Shown: positions 28,665-38,720, counted from the stretch's first letter. The stretch is 64,000 nt of DNA from Parapontixanthobacter sp963736595 (GCA_963736595.1 CAVTPG010000009.1:103836-167835); one strand, 5' to 3'. Program-made: numbers and translations. The notes: generated by a model not told the origin, from the sequence alone.

Positions 28665-30033
28665 AGGGATTCTTCGCGCTTTTCAAGGTGACGCGCACCG
28701 GCACTGCATCAAAGCCCAGCCGGTCGCGGATGCTGTTCACCAGATAGCGTTCGTAGCTGGTCGGCAGCGCATCCAGCCGCGTACCGAAAATAACGAAGCG
28801 TGGCGGGCGGGTGCCGACTTGGGTGATATAGCGCAGCTTGATCCGGCGGCCTTTGGGGGCAGGGGGTGGATTGGCTTCCAGCGCGTCGTCGAACCAGCGA
28901 TTGAGCGCCGCAGTGGGCACTCGCTTCGACCACGAATCGCGCAATTCAAATGCCGCGCCCAGCATCGCATCAAGCCCTTTGCCCGTCTTTGCGCTGACCG
29001 TCATAACCGGCAGCCCGCGAACCTGCGCCAACCCGTCATTCAGCGCCGCCTTGATGCCATTGAACAGCGAGCTGGCTTCTTCGGCCACGTCCCATTTGTT
29101 GATGGCAATCATCAAGGCGCGGCCTTCTTCCAGCACGAGCGAGGCAATTTTCAGATCCTGATGCTCAAGCCCTTGAGTCGCATCGAGCAACAACACCACG
29201 ACTTCGGCAAAATCGATCGCATGGCGCGCATCCGCTACTGACAGCTTTTCCAGCTTCTCGACCACTTTGCGCTTTTTGCGCATCCCGGCGGTGTCGATCA
29301 GGCGAATGTCGTGCGCCTCGCCCGTTTTCGGATTTTTCCAGACCCAGTCCACGGCGATGGAATCGCGCGTGATGCCGGCTTCCGGCCCGGTTAGCAGGCG
29401 ATCCTCGCCCAGCATCCGGTTGATAAGGGTGGATTTTCCGGCATTGGGACGTCCGACGATGGCCAGCTTTAAAGGCCCAAGCGGTGGGTCTTCGCCGTCC
29501 ATTTCTGCCTGGTGATCGGCTTGTGCCGCATCGGCTTGCTCGCCGATCATCGGCATCAAGGCTTCGAACAGATCGGCGACGCCTTCGCCATGTTCGGCCG
29601 ACATCGCGACCGGATCGCCAAAGCCCAGCGAATAGGCTTCGAATATGCCGCTTTCGCCTTGCTTGCCTTCGGCCTTGTTGGCGACGAGGACCACCGGCAC
29701 TTTTTGCGCGCGTAGCCAGCGTCCGATTTCCTCGTCCAGCGGGGTCAGACCATTGCGGGCATCGACCACGAACAAGGCAAGGTCGGCATTTTCCAGCGAG
29801 ACTTCGGTTTGCATCCGCATCCGGCCCGGCAGGCTCTTTTCGTCCTCGTCTTCCCACCCGGCGGTATCGACGATGGTAAAGTGCAATCCGGCCAATTCGA
29901 CCTCGCCCATACGGCGGTCGCGCGTGACGCCCGGCTGGTCATCGACCAAAGCCAGTTTTTTGCCCACCAGACGGTTGAACAAAGTGGACTTGCCGACATT
30001 GGGGCGACCGATAATGATGACTTGCGGCTTCAT
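28657..30033 (-). CDS. der: Ribosome biogenesis GTPase Der (EngA)
   Basis: Double-GTPase required for 50S subunit assembly (458 residues). Two G domains are visible. The first has GRPNVGKSTLFNRL, DTAGW and ANKAEG; the second has GRPNAGKSTLINRM, DTAGMRKK and INKWD. A C-terminal KH-like domain contains KLRYITQVGTRPPRFVIFGT. The AT of NKAEG departs slightly from the usual NKxD. All other motifs are intact. Confidence 0.97.
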   Translation of the reverse strand: MKPQVIIIGRPNVGKSTLFNRLVGKKLALVDDQPGVTRDRRMGEVELAGLHFTIVDTAGWEDEDEKSLPGRMRMQTEVSLENADLALFVVDARNGLTPLDEEIGRWLRAQKVPVVLVANKAEGKQGESGIFEAYSLGFGDPVAMSAEHGEGVADLFEALMPMIGEQADAAQADHQAEMDGEDPPLGPLKLAIVGRPNAGKSTLINRMLGEDRLLTGPEAGITRDSIAVDWVWKNPKTGEAHDIRLIDTAGMRKKRKVVEKLEKLSVADARHAIDFAEVVVLLLDATQGLEHQDLKIASLVLEEGRALMIAINKWDVAEEASSLFNGIKAALNDGLAQVRGLPVMTVSAKTGKGLDAMLGAAFELRDSWSKRVPTAALNRWFDDALEANPPPAPKGRRIKLRYITQVGTRPPRFVIFGTRLDALPTSYERYLVNSIRDRLGFDAVPVRVTLKSAKNPFV

Positions 30034-30161
30034 GGTTTCCGCAGTTGGCGTTTAACGGCCAATTTAGCAAGGCTCGCGGCGGCTTGGCACCGTCTTGGCA
30101 TCAATAGGGGTCGTTTAGGCCCCCTTGTGGACCATCGCGTTTTATGCTCGCGCGAGGCTGG

Positions 30162-30479
30162 TTAAGTCTTTGCAATCGGGGGATTTTCGCCCAGATCTTC
30201 GTACCATGCTTCGACCGGACCGTTCAGTTTCAGTGTCAGCGGATTGCCTTTGCGATCGACGGTTTTGCCGGCCTGTACCCGGACCCAGCCCTCGGAAATG
30301 CAGTATTCCTCGACATTGGTGCGGACTGTTCCTTTGAACTTGATTCCGACGCCGCGTTGCAGCTTTTCCTGGTCGAAAAATTCGCTCCTCGGGTTCACCG
30401 ACATATGATCGGGCGGCACGTCGCCATCCGGTTTTGCGTCGGTTTTCTGCGGTTCTTCAGGTGTGTTGGTGTCGCTCAT
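30162..30479 (-). CDS. DUF3297 family protein
   Basis: 105 residues with an acidic disordered N terminus. The conserved block is PDHMSVNPRSEFFDQEKLQR, GIKFKGTVRTNVEEYCISEG and WVRVQAGKTVDRKGNPLTLK. This matches the small DUF3297 family, sometimes annotated by error as glutathione peroxidase. It is cytoplasmic, of unknown function. Confidence 0.85.
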   Translation of the reverse strand: MSDTNTPEEPQKTDAKPDGDVPPDHMSVNPRSEFFDQEKLQRGVGIKFKGTVRTNVEEYCISEGWVRVQAGKTVDRKGNPLTLKLNGPVEAWYEDLGENPPIAKT

Positions 30480-30694
30480 AGCGCGCCCTTAATGCGCCGC
30501 GCGTCGCTCTGCAAGCCAATGTCGCGTAGAGGCGTTGTCCCGAAACTTGAAGTCATGGTGAGCGACCATCGCTCCACAACACAAGCGACAAAAGCGCGAA
30601 AGCCGTGCAGCCGCACTTGCCCTTTTTGCATCTGCGCGATAGAGGCGCTTGGCTAATCCGGGGACGCTTGTCGTCCTCCGGCTTCGTTTGGCCG

Positions 30695-30779
30695 GCGGGC
30701 GTGGCGGAATTGGTAGACGCGCTGGTTTTAGGTACCAGTATCTTACGATGTGGGGGTTCGAGTCCCTTCGCCCGCACCA
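30695..30779 (+). tRNA. tRNA-Leu, anticodon TAG
   Basis: Complete cloverleaf of a class II tRNA. The acceptor stem GCGGGCG/CGCCCGC is followed by an A discriminator and an encoded CCA. The D-arm contains GGCGGAATTGGTAGACGC. The anticodon stem CTGGT/ACCAG holds loop TTTAGGT (TAG at 30729-30731), then a long variable arm, and the T-loop has GGTTCGAGTCC. It lies directly upstream of tig. Confidence 0.97.
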
Positions 30780-30846
30780 GACATAAGACATTGAATTTCG
30801 CCATATCGGCGCTCATTTTTTGACAAGAAGGTTTGAGTTTCACCCC

Positions 30847-32442
30847 ATGCAAATCAAGGAAACCACGAATTCCGGCCTCAAGCGCGCTTATGCGCTGACC
30901 ATCCCGGCGGCGGATATCGAATCGCAAATCGATAGCGAGATCAAGAAGGTCGCGCCGCAGGTCAAAATGCCCGGTTTTCGCCCCGGCAAAGTACCGGGCA
31001 ATCTGGTTCGCAAAATGCATGGCGAACAGCTTCACGCGCAAGTTTTGAACGACACGATCCGTACTTCGGTGGATTCGCTGATGCAGGAAAAGAAGCTGCG
31101 TCCTGCGATGCAGCCGCAAATCGCGCTCGATGAGAAGTACGAGCAGGGACAGGACGCCAAGGTCACGGTCGAACTTGAAATTCTTCCTGAAATCGACACG
31201 CCCGATACGGACGGTTTGAAGATTGAGAAAATGATGGTTCCGGTGACCGACGAGCAGGTCGAGGAAGCGCTGAAGAATATCGCCGGACAGAACAAGTCGT
31301 ACAAAGATGCGCCAAAGACCAAGAAAGCTGCCGAAGGCGATCAGCTGATCATCGATTTTCTGGGCCGGATGGATGGCACGGAATTTGACGGCGGCAAGGC
31401 CGAGGGCGCTCCGCTGGTCATCGGCGCGGGTCAATTTATTCCAGGCTTCGAAGAGCAGCTGACCGGCGCGAAAACCGGCGATGAAAAGACCATCAAGGTG
31501 ACGTTCCCGGACGATTACCCGGCGGAAAACCTTGCCGGTAAAGAGGCCGAATTCGACATCACCGTGCAAGCGGTCAAGGTCGAAGACGACACCAAGCTGG
31601 ACGATGAGTTTGCCAAGAATTTGGGCTTAGACAGCCTCGACAAATTGCGCGACGTTTTGCGCACGCAATTGGAGCAGGAAACGGCGGGTCTGACGCGGAC
31701 GCAAATGAAGCGCTCGCTGCTTGACCAACTGGCTGCGGGTCATGATTTCGAAGTGCCGGAAGGCATGGTCGAAGCCGAATTCCAGCAGATCTGGACACAA
31801 TTGCAGCAGGAAGTCGCGAAATCCGACGATCCCGAAGCTGGAATGAAGGAAATCGAGGCGGAAAAAGACGATTATCGTAACATTTCCGTTCGCCGCGTGC
31901 GCCTTGGCTTGCTGCTATCTGAAATCGGTCAAGCCAATGATGTGCAGGTGTCGGGCCAGGAAATGAACATGCTGATCCAGCAGGCGGCACAGCAATACCG
32001 GCAGGAAGATCGTCAGCGTTTCATGGACTATGTCCAGAATGACCCAATGGCGGCCGCGCAATTGCGTGCGCCGGTCTATGAAGACAAGGTCGTCGATTTC
32101 CTATTCGACAAGGCCGATGTGACCGAGCGTGAAGTAACGCGCGAGCAACTGGAAGCGGCGATCGAAGCCGAAGAAGATACGGACGCGAAACCGGCGGCGA
32201 AAAAGAAGCCGGCGGCCAAGAAGGCTGCAACGAAAAAGGCTCCTGCTAAAGCGGCGTCTGACAAGGCCAGCGATAAGCCGGCTCCGGCTAAAAAGCCTGC
32301 TGCAAAACCCGCCACCAAGAAAGCCGACGAGGCCAAACCTGCTGACAAGAAGTCGGCCGCGAAGAAAGCTCCGGCTAAGAAGGCTCCGGCTAAGAAAGCT
32401 CCGGCTAAAAAGGCTCCGGCGAATAAGCCTGGCGCCAAATAA
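30847..32442 (+). CDS. tig: Trigger factor with extended Lys/Ala/Pro tail
   Basis: Ribosome-associated chaperone and prolyl isomerase. The N-terminal domain has the ribosome-docking signature GFRPGKVPGN. The FKBP domain (GDQLIIDFLGRMDGTEFDGG, QFIPGFEEQLTGAKTGDEK) is in the middle, followed by the helical C-terminal arms. ATG 30847 gives 531 residues, about 90 more than usual. The surplus is a basic tail rich in AAKKAPAK-type repeats, resembling histone-H1-like domains, encoded partly by near-identical 15-bp units (32355-32425). Tails of variable length on trigger factor are known in alphaproteobacteria, but this one is long. A terminator follows directly. Confidence 0.96.
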   Translation: MQIKETTNSGLKRAYALTIPAADIESQIDSEIKKVAPQVKMPGFRPGKVPGNLVRKMHGEQLHAQVLNDTIRTSVDSLMQEKKLRPAMQPQIALDEKYEQGQDAKVTVELEILPEIDTPDTDGLKIEKMMVPVTDEQVEEALKNIAGQNKSYKDAPKTKKAAEGDQLIIDFLGRMDGTEFDGGKAEGAPLVIGAGQFIPGFEEQLTGAKTGDEKTIKVTFPDDYPAENLAGKEAEFDITVQAVKVEDDTKLDDEFAKNLGLDSLDKLRDVLRTQLEQETAGLTRTQMKRSLLDQLAAGHDFEVPEGMVEAEFQQIWTQLQQEVAKSDDPEAGMKEIEAEKDDYRNISVRRVRLGLLLSEIGQANDVQVSGQEMNMLIQQAAQQYRQEDRQRFMDYVQNDPMAAAQLRAPVYEDKVVDFLFDKADVTEREVTREQLEAAIEAEEDTDAKPAAKKKPAAKKAATKKAPAKAASDKASDKPAPAKKPAAKPATKKADEAKPADKKSAAKKAPAKKAPAKKAPAKKAPANKPGAK

Positions 32443-32462
32443 GCGCAATCATTTGATAAAAC

Positions 32463-32499
32463 GGCCCGCCTGCTCCGATGTGAGCAAGCGGGCTTTTTT
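32463..32499 (+). terminator. Rho-independent terminator after tig
   Basis: GCCCGCCTGCTC pairs with GAGCAAGCGGGC around a short CGATGT loop, followed by six T residues. It is positioned just after the trigger factor stop. Confidence 0.95.
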
Positions 32500-32518
32500 G
32501 TGCGCTAGTGACGCAAAA

Positions 32519-34069
32519 CTACCGAACGCCGACCCGATCTGCAAACGTCGTATAGCCGGGCGTTGCCAGTTCCGCCGTGCGGGCGCGCTCGTAAGCGGCA
32601 CCGATTTGCAGCACTTCATGATCGGCCCATTTGCGGCTCATGAAGCTGAGGCCGACTGGCAGCCCTTCGACGGCGCCCATCGGCACGGTCAGATGCGGGT
32701 ATCCGGCAATCGCGGCCAGACTGCCCGCACCGATCCCCCCGCTGAAATTATCGCCATTAACCAGATCGGTCGCCCATGCCGGGCCTGTCGTCGGCGCAAT
32801 CAGAAACTCGACGCGGTTGTCGAATAGCAGCTTGTCGATGCCTTCCTCGCCCGCCATGCGCTTTGCCGCAATCCGCGCTGTCTCATACTCTTCGCGGCTG
32901 GTCGTGTTCTCGGCCATCGTAAAAATGTCCTGCCCGAACCAGCGCATTTCTGCGGTTGCATTGGCGTTGTTGAAGTCAATGAGGTCAGACAGGCTGCGCG
33001 GGCCGTCAATGGGCAACCCGCTGAGATATTCGCCCATGCCCTCGCGCAATTCATACAGCAATGTGGTGTATTCCGCCTGACCCATATCGGGGTTTCTGGC
33101 GAATTTGACATCGACCAGCACGGCTCCCGCAGCGCGCAAATCATTCACGGCTTGCTCGAACAAAGCGGTTACGCCGTCGTGATTGCCGATCTGGTTGCGC
33201 AGGATGCCGATCCGCACGCCTTCCAGGGATTTTTCCGCCAGTCCTTCGGTAAAATCCTTCGCGTTTGTATCGGCTTCCACGGTTGCCGCATCGGCGGGAT
33301 CGCTGCCCGCGATGGCAGTCAGCAATTGCGCCGCATCATAGACATTCTGTGCCATTGGGCCCGCCGTGTCTTGCGTCTTGCTGATCGGCACGATGTGGGT
33401 GCGGCTGACCAGCCCAACGCTGGGCTTGAAGCCGACCACGCCGTTGACGCTGGCCGGGCACGTAATCGAGCCGTCCGTTTCCGTACCAATGGCGGCCCAT
33501 GCAAACCCGGCTGCGACAGCCACGCCGCTACCCGAGGATGATCCGCACGTGTTGCGGTCGATGGCGTGCGGATTGCGTGTTAGCCCGCCGATCGCGCTCC
33601 ACCCGCTGGTTGAGTTTTGATCGCGGATATTTGCCCATTCGGACAAATTGGCTTTGCCCAGCACAACGCCGCCTGCCGCGCGTAGGTTCGCGATCAGTGG
33701 CGCATCGCGTCCGGTAAAGTTGTTTTCCAAAGCAAGGCTGCCCGCCGTTGTCGGCAATTCGCGCGTTTCGATATTGTCTTTGATCAGGACCGTTCGACCG
33801 GCCAGCGGCAGCGCAGCGGCTTCCGCTTCGGCTGCTTCGCGTGCAGCGTTCGGGTTAAGCGCGATTACGGCGTTCAGGCGCGGTCCGGCATCGTCCAGTT
33901 GCAGGATGCGGCGCACATGGGCGTTGACCGCCCGCTCCGACATGGCTTCGCTTTCCTCGGCCTTTACGGTCATTTCATCTGTTGGAGGCGCGTCTTGTGC
34001 CAATGCCGGTGAAGTTATTGCAAAGGCGAGGGCGAGGGCGCTGGTGGCGACATAGGCTGCTGTTTTCAT
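32519..34069 (-). CDS. Exported amidase (amidase signature family)
   Basis: 516 residues with a Sec signal peptide (TSALALAFAITSPALAQ). The Ser-cisSer-Lys machinery is visible: Lys in TVLIKDNIE, the glycine/serine-rich GSSSGSGVAVAAGFA, and the nucleophile region TDGSITCPASVNGVVG. Export distinguishes it from cytosolic GatA. Secreted members hydrolyse peptide or aryl amides, and the substrate is unknown. It is on the same strand as, and downstream of, a TonB-dependent receptor-like gene, so uptake followed by periplasmic hydrolysis is a possible but unproven link. Confidence 0.9.
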   Translation of the reverse strand: MKTAAYVATSALALAFAITSPALAQDAPPTDEMTVKAEESEAMSERAVNAHVRRILQLDDAGPRLNAVIALNPNAAREAAEAEAAALPLAGRTVLIKDNIETRELPTTAGSLALENNFTGRDAPLIANLRAAGGVVLGKANLSEWANIRDQNSTSGWSAIGGLTRNPHAIDRNTCGSSSGSGVAVAAGFAWAAIGTETDGSITCPASVNGVVGFKPSVGLVSRTHIVPISKTQDTAGPMAQNVYDAAQLLTAIAGSDPADAATVEADTNAKDFTEGLAEKSLEGVRIGILRNQIGNHDGVTALFEQAVNDLRAAGAVLVDVKFARNPDMGQAEYTTLLYELREGMGEYLSGLPIDGPRSLSDLIDFNNANATAEMRWFGQDIFTMAENTTSREEYETARIAAKRMAGEEGIDKLLFDNRVEFLIAPTTGPAWATDLVNGDNFSGGIGAGSLAAIAGYPHLTVPMGAVEGLPVGLSFMSRKWADHEVLQIGAAYERARTAELATPGYTTFADRVGVR

Positions 34070-34137
34070 GAACGGCGTTGTGGGCCATATTGCGCGCCTG
34101 TTGCAAGTCCTGTCGTCAGGATCTTGCGGTGTAAGCC

Positions 34138-36309
34138 TTAAAAGCTGCCGGTGACCGATACGCGGATCGACTGGCCATTGGGCTGCTCGCGGCGTTCGAC
34201 GAACAGGATCGGATCGGTGCTGCGCAGCCCGTCAAACACTGTGCGCACACGGCGATTTTTGCCATCCAGCACATTGGTCAGCCGGGCATTCACCGTCAGG
34301 CCGAACACATCCTTATGTTCCAGAAACACATCGGCAAAGACGGGGCCGTCATCGTCCTGCTCGATTTGCCCAAGCCGCAAGGATGGCTCTTCCCGCTCGT
34401 GAAAGATGCCGAAGCCGTATGCCCATTCGGTGTTTGGAATGTCATGCCGATAATCGAAGTCGATCACGCGGAAATCTTCATCGGAAAAAGCGCGGGTCGC
34501 GCCATCTAGCGGATCGGTAAAGCGCGTATCGACCAGCACGATGCGCAAATCGGCTTGCCCGCCGATGATGCCGACAGGTTCGAGGTTGAACGTGCTGTTC
34601 CAGTCGAGCAGCGACAGCGAGGCGCTGGCGATATTGCCGCGCGATTCGACGCCGCCGGGTAGCGGTACGATATCGATCAGGTCGGATATCCGGCGATGCT
34701 CAAGCAGCAAAGTCGTGGAGCCCCATTTGCCCAGCGTCTTGTTCGCTTCGATCGACAGATCCCAGCGTTGTTCCGGGACCAGCTCGTTATTCCCTGCATT
34801 GGCATTGCCATCGTCAAGGAACACGCGGGCTAAAAAATCGCCAAACGAAAGCTGGCCGACGACGCGTTCTACTTCGAAGGACAGATCGAACCCCGTTTGA
34901 ACTTGCCAGGCCAGCGAGACAGCGCCTTTGGGGCGGATGAACGCGCGCGAATTGGCCGCGAGACCGGACTGCTCTATCCGGGAATACTCCACGCCTGCAT
35001 TGGTCTGGATGCTGAGATTGGGCGTGATTGCGCGACCGTAGGATACAATGCCTTCATAGCGCGTCTCACGCACCGCGCCGCTGGCTTCGGGGAAGTCGAT
35101 TTCGAGAAAGTCACCCGATGGCTGAAAGTCCAGCAAACGCGCGGTGTTGTCCAGCCGATTGAAAGCGGCTTCGCCCGATATTTGCCAGTCTCCGCCAAGC
35201 CAGCCGAAGTTCCACTCCGCGCGACCGACGCGCTCGCCCGATTGCGAGAACAAGGCGAACCCGTTGCCGTCATCTGGCGAGCCATCGGCGAAGATATTGA
35301 CCAGCTCTTCTCTGCGGTCTTCCTCGTCGAACCGTTCCAGTCCGATCAGCTTCAGGCGGCTGGCCCCGATCGGGAATTCGATATCGCCGGAAATCTCGTA
35401 TTCGAGGCCAGGTTCGCGGGTCAGCCGGTTGCGCAGCTTGTTCGTCAGTCCCGATCCGCTGGTCAGCTCAACCTCGTCGAAACGGAACCGTACATCGGTA
35501 TAGGATGCATTGAGGTTTGCCAGCACGCTATCGCCGAAATCGTACGTCAGATTGGCACTGAGCGAAGGCCGGTCGTTGCGAAAGGTAAAGTCGATATCCT
35601 GCCGCCCGAGCAGCGTATCATTGCCGTCGAACAGGAAGGTCGGGCCGCGCCTGCCGAATCGAGAGAGGTCGTTTTCGAACGCCAGCGTGTAAGTGAGGGC
35701 GCCCAGCGTGCCGCGCACTGAAACTTCACCTTCGCCAAGGCTGATGTCGTCCTGCCTGATCCGGTATTGCGGTCGCCACGCAAATTGCCCTGAAAGCGCG
35801 CCACCTGCCACAACGATATTGGCCACCTGTCCAGTCAGACCGGGAATGTCGAGCATCGTGCCTTCGATGATTTCGATACGAACGACATTGCCAGCGGGGA
35901 TACGCGCGACCTGATCGGTGGCACTTTCCGATTTGCCGGACAAGCGGCGTTCATTGACCAGCACGTTCGCTGTGGCCTGACCAAGCCCGCGCTGGCTATT
36001 GTCTTCGCGAACTTCGAAGCCGGGGACTTCGCGCAACATATCAAGGGCATTGCGCGGAGCGAACTGCGCAAAGAAATCGGCTGCATAAGTCTGCCGCGCA
36101 TCGGCGTTTTCCGGTTGGTTTGCAGAGGTGTCATTGGTCTCGCTCGCCGCCGCTTCCTCGGCCGGTTGCGCCAATTCAGCGTCAGGGGCCGGGCGCGTAG
36201 TTACGGCTTGTGCAGAAACCGGCGCAGAAGCCTGCGCTGCTAGCGCAAACAACGCGCACGCCATAACCGCCCGATAAAAGTCATGCTGATCGAAAATATC
36301 GCGTCCCAT
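34138..36309 (-). CDS. TonB-dependent receptor-like outer membrane protein
   Basis: 723 residues with a signal peptide (ACALFALAAQASAPVSAQA), then an Ala/Glu-rich spacer. A plug-like domain follows (RNALDMLREVPGFEVRED, ATANVLVNERRLSGKS, VRIEIIEGTMLDIPGLTGQV). The rest is a long beta-barrel pattern ending in VSVTGSF with C-terminal Phe, the outer-membrane assembly signal. I see no clear TonB box, and the plug is short compared with siderophore receptors. It resembles the Sphingomonadales TonB-receptor-like group with an outer-membrane beta-barrel domain. Ligand unknown. Confidence 0.85.
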   Translation of the reverse strand: MGRDIFDQHDFYRAVMACALFALAAQASAPVSAQAVTTRPAPDAELAQPAEEAAASETNDTSANQPENADARQTYAADFFAQFAPRNALDMLREVPGFEVREDNSQRGLGQATANVLVNERRLSGKSESATDQVARIPAGNVVRIEIIEGTMLDIPGLTGQVANIVVAGGALSGQFAWRPQYRIRQDDISLGEGEVSVRGTLGALTYTLAFENDLSRFGRRGPTFLFDGNDTLLGRQDIDFTFRNDRPSLSANLTYDFGDSVLANLNASYTDVRFRFDEVELTSGSGLTNKLRNRLTREPGLEYEISGDIEFPIGASRLKLIGLERFDEEDRREELVNIFADGSPDDGNGFALFSQSGERVGRAEWNFGWLGGDWQISGEAAFNRLDNTARLLDFQPSGDFLEIDFPEASGAVRETRYEGIVSYGRAITPNLSIQTNAGVEYSRIEQSGLAANSRAFIRPKGAVSLAWQVQTGFDLSFEVERVVGQLSFGDFLARVFLDDGNANAGNNELVPEQRWDLSIEANKTLGKWGSTTLLLEHRRISDLIDIVPLPGGVESRGNIASASLSLLDWNSTFNLEPVGIIGGQADLRIVLVDTRFTDPLDGATRAFSDEDFRVIDFDYRHDIPNTEWAYGFGIFHEREEPSLRLGQIEQDDDGPVFADVFLEHKDVFGLTVNARLTNVLDGKNRRVRTVFDGLRSTDPILFVERREQPNGQSIRVSVTGSF

Positions 36310-36554
36310 TTACGTCATTGGCCTTTTACGCCACTGGCATTTTACCAAAATGCCCCTTTGCGATCTTGGCCGCGCCCATAGCGCCCAAGCGCGTTCAGAT
36401 CGACCAATTCCTTCGACCGTTCGACCAGTAACTTGCGCGCACTGCACAGCGGGTTTGCTGCGTGTCAATGGCATCGCTAGCAAGTCAGGTCTTGAACATT
36501 GGCCATCTTATCGCGAGATAGGCGCAGCAAACGAAGCCCAAAGGAATTTCCCAA

Positions 36555-37262
36555 ATGATCGATCTGTCCGCCCAGCTTGGCGAAACGCATGGCACGCAAG
36601 GTCAATTCACACGCGATCCAGTGACCGGTGCACTGGTCCCGATGGTCGTGGAGCAGACGAGCCGTGGTGAACGCAGCTTCGATATTTTCAGCCGCCTGCT
36701 GCGTGAACGGATCGTGTTCATCACAGGTCAGGTGGAAGACGGCATGGCTTCGCTGATTACGGCGCAGCTCCTGTTCCTCGAATCCGAAAACCCGTCCAAG
36801 CCGATTTCGATGTACATCAATTCGCCCGGCGGCGTTGTGACAGCGGGCATGGCGATCCATGACACCATGCAGTATATCAAACCGCGCGTTTCGACGGTGT
36901 GCATGGGGCAAGCCGCTTCGATGGGTAGCTTTCTGTTGGCTGCTGGCGAGCCGGGTATGCGGATCGCGCTCCCCAATGCGCGGATCATGGTCCACCAGCC
37001 CAGCGGCGGCGCACGCGGCATGGCTTCCGATATCGAGATTCAGGCGCGCGAAATCCTGCGGATCAGAAGCCGGATGAATGACCTGTATGTGAAATATACC
37101 GGCCAAGATCTGAAATCGATCGAAAAGGCGATGGATCGCGACACTTTCCTCGAAGCGGATGAAGCGATGAAATTCGGCATCGTCGATAAAGTCTTTGAAA
37201 CCCGCCCGGAAGGCGAGATCAAGGACGATGATGAAAAAGGCACCGGCGGCGCGCCGAGCTGA
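36555..37262 (+). CDS. clpP: ATP-dependent Clp protease proteolytic subunit
   Basis: 235 residues. The Ser nucleophile is in GQAASMGSFLLAAGE, the His in RIMVHQPSGGARGMASDIE, and the Asp in MDRDTFLEADEAMKFGIVD. It pairs with ClpX encoded 186 bp downstream for regulated proteolysis, including cell-cycle regulators in alphaproteobacteria. The C terminus has an acidic Asp/Glu/Lys extension. The ~245-bp region upstream presumably holds the promoter; I could not assign a confident sigma-32 or sigma-70 site. Confidence 0.97.
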   Translation: MIDLSAQLGETHGTQGQFTRDPVTGALVPMVVEQTSRGERSFDIFSRLLRERIVFITGQVEDGMASLITAQLLFLESENPSKPISMYINSPGGVVTAGMAIHDTMQYIKPRVSTVCMGQAASMGSFLLAAGEPGMRIALPNARIMVHQPSGGARGMASDIEIQAREILRIRSRMNDLYVKYTGQDLKSIEKAMDRDTFLEADEAMKFGIVDKVFETRPEGEIKDDDEKGTGGAPS

Positions 37263-37448
37263 TTTAAGCACTTTTCGGCAAGGCTGCGGTAAACATTCAG
37301 CAACCTTGCCGCTTCAGCTTGCATAAAGCACTCTGTGCTATTGGCAGAGTGAATCCTTGCGGCCATTGTAAAATATGTGCGCCGCATTACACTTCCCGTT
37401 TCCTATGCGCTGTTTGATCGGCGCTAAGCAGGATACGGACTGACAGGA

Positions 37449-38720
37449 ATGACGAAATTGAGCGGAACCGATAGCAAAAGCACACTGTATTGCAGCTTCT
37501 GCGGCAAGTCGCAGCACGAGGTCAGGAAACTGATTGCCGGGCCGACTGTCTTCATCTGCGATGAATGTGTGGAATTGTGCAACGACATTATCCGCGAGGA
37601 AACCAAAGCGGGGGTCGTCGGGCGCAAACAGGGCGAAGTGCCCAGCCCGTCGGAGATTTTCGGGACACTGAACGATTATGTTATCGGGCAGGATCGCGCG
37701 AAACGTGTGCTCTCGGTCGCGGTGCATAACCATTACAAGCGTTTGAAGCATTCGGGCAAAGCCGGTGATATCGAGCTGGCAAAGTCCAATATCTTGCTGG
37801 TCGGACCAACCGGAACCGGTAAGACGTTGCTGGCACAGACGCTGGCCCGCACCTTCGACGTTCCGTTTACGATGGCTGATGCGACGACGCTGACCGAAGC
37901 TGGTTATGTCGGCGAGGATGTCGAAAATATCATTCTGAAACTGCTGCAAGCCAGCGATTATAATGTCGAAAAAGCGCAGCACGGCATCGTTTATATCGAC
38001 GAGATCGACAAGATTACCCGCAAGGCGGAAAATCCTTCGATCACGCGCGACGTGTCGGGTGAGGGTGTGCAGCAGGCCCTGCTGAAGCTGATGGAAGGCA
38101 CCACTGCCTCGGTTCCCCCGCAAGGCGGGCGCAAGCATCCGCAGCAGGAATTCCTGCAAGTCGATACGACGAACATCCTGTTTATTTGCGGTGGGGCATT
38201 TGCCGGTCTTGACAAGATCATCGCCGACCGTTTGCAAAAACGCTCAATCGGCTTTGGCGCGCACGTTGCCGATCCTGATAAGCGCCGGATTGGCGAATTG
38301 CTGGAAAAGAGCGAACCGGAAGATTTGCTGAAATTTGGCCTGATCCCTGAATTTGTCGGGCGTTTGCCGGTTATCGCGACGCTGCACGACTTGGATTCCG
38401 ACGCGCTGATTACGATCCTGACGGAGCCGAAGAACGCTCTGGTCAAGCAATATGCCAAAATGTTCGAGCTTGAAGATGGCGTGGTGCTGACCTTTAAGGA
38501 AGACGCACTGGCCGCGATCGCAGAGCGGGCAATCAAGCGGAAAACCGGCGCGCGGGGACTTCGCTCGATCGTCGAGGGTATTTTGCTTGATACGATGTTC
38601 GATCTGCCCGATCTCGACGACGTCAGCGAAATTGTCATCGACAAGGATGTGGTCGAAGGCCGCAAAGATCCGATCCGCGTGATGTCCGGCAAAAAGGGCA
38701 AGAAAGAAGCTGCCGCCTGA
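37449..38720 (+). CDS. clpX: ATP-dependent Clp protease ATP-binding subunit ClpX
   Basis: AAA+ unfoldase of 423 residues. The N-terminal C4 zinc finger (YCSFCGKSQHEVRKL and FICDECVELC) recognises substrates and adaptors. Walker A is GPTGTGKTLLAQTLA, Walker B is GIVYIDEIDKI, and the pore loop GYVGED is present. The ClpP-docking loop IGFGAHV is seen as well. All functional motifs are intact. Confidence 0.98.
   Translation: MTKLSGTDSKSTLYCSFCGKSQHEVRKLIAGPTVFICDECVELCNDIIREETKAGVVGRKQGEVPSPSEIFGTLNDYVIGQDRAKRVLSVAVHNHYKRLKHSGKAGDIELAKSNILLVGPTGTGKTLLAQTLARTFDVPFTMADATTLTEAGYVGEDVENIILKLLQASDYNVEKAQHGIVYIDEIDKITRKAENPSITRDVSGEGVQQALLKLMEGTTASVPPQGGRKHPQQEFLQVDTTNILFICGGAFAGLDKIIADRLQKRSIGFGAHVADPDKRRIGELLEKSEPEDLLKFGLIPEFVGRLPVIATLHDLDSDALITILTEPKNALVKQYAKMFELEDGVVLTFKEDALAAIAERAIKRKTGARGLRSIVEGILLDTMFDLPDLDDVSEIVIDKDVVEGRKDPIRVMSGKKGKKEAAA

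Noticed and set aside
30553..31569. 338-codon minus-strand frame across tRNA-Leu and the start of tig
   Set aside because: It would run through a tRNA gene on the other strand and has no recognisable domain.
36485..36520. Possible sigma-32 promoter before clpP (CTTGAA ... CTTAT)
   Set aside because: The spacing between the two boxes is about 12 bp, too short for the alphaproteobacterial RpoH consensus.
37338..38237. 299-codon minus-strand frame opposite clpX
   Set aside because: Shadow of a highly conserved gene; no motifs.
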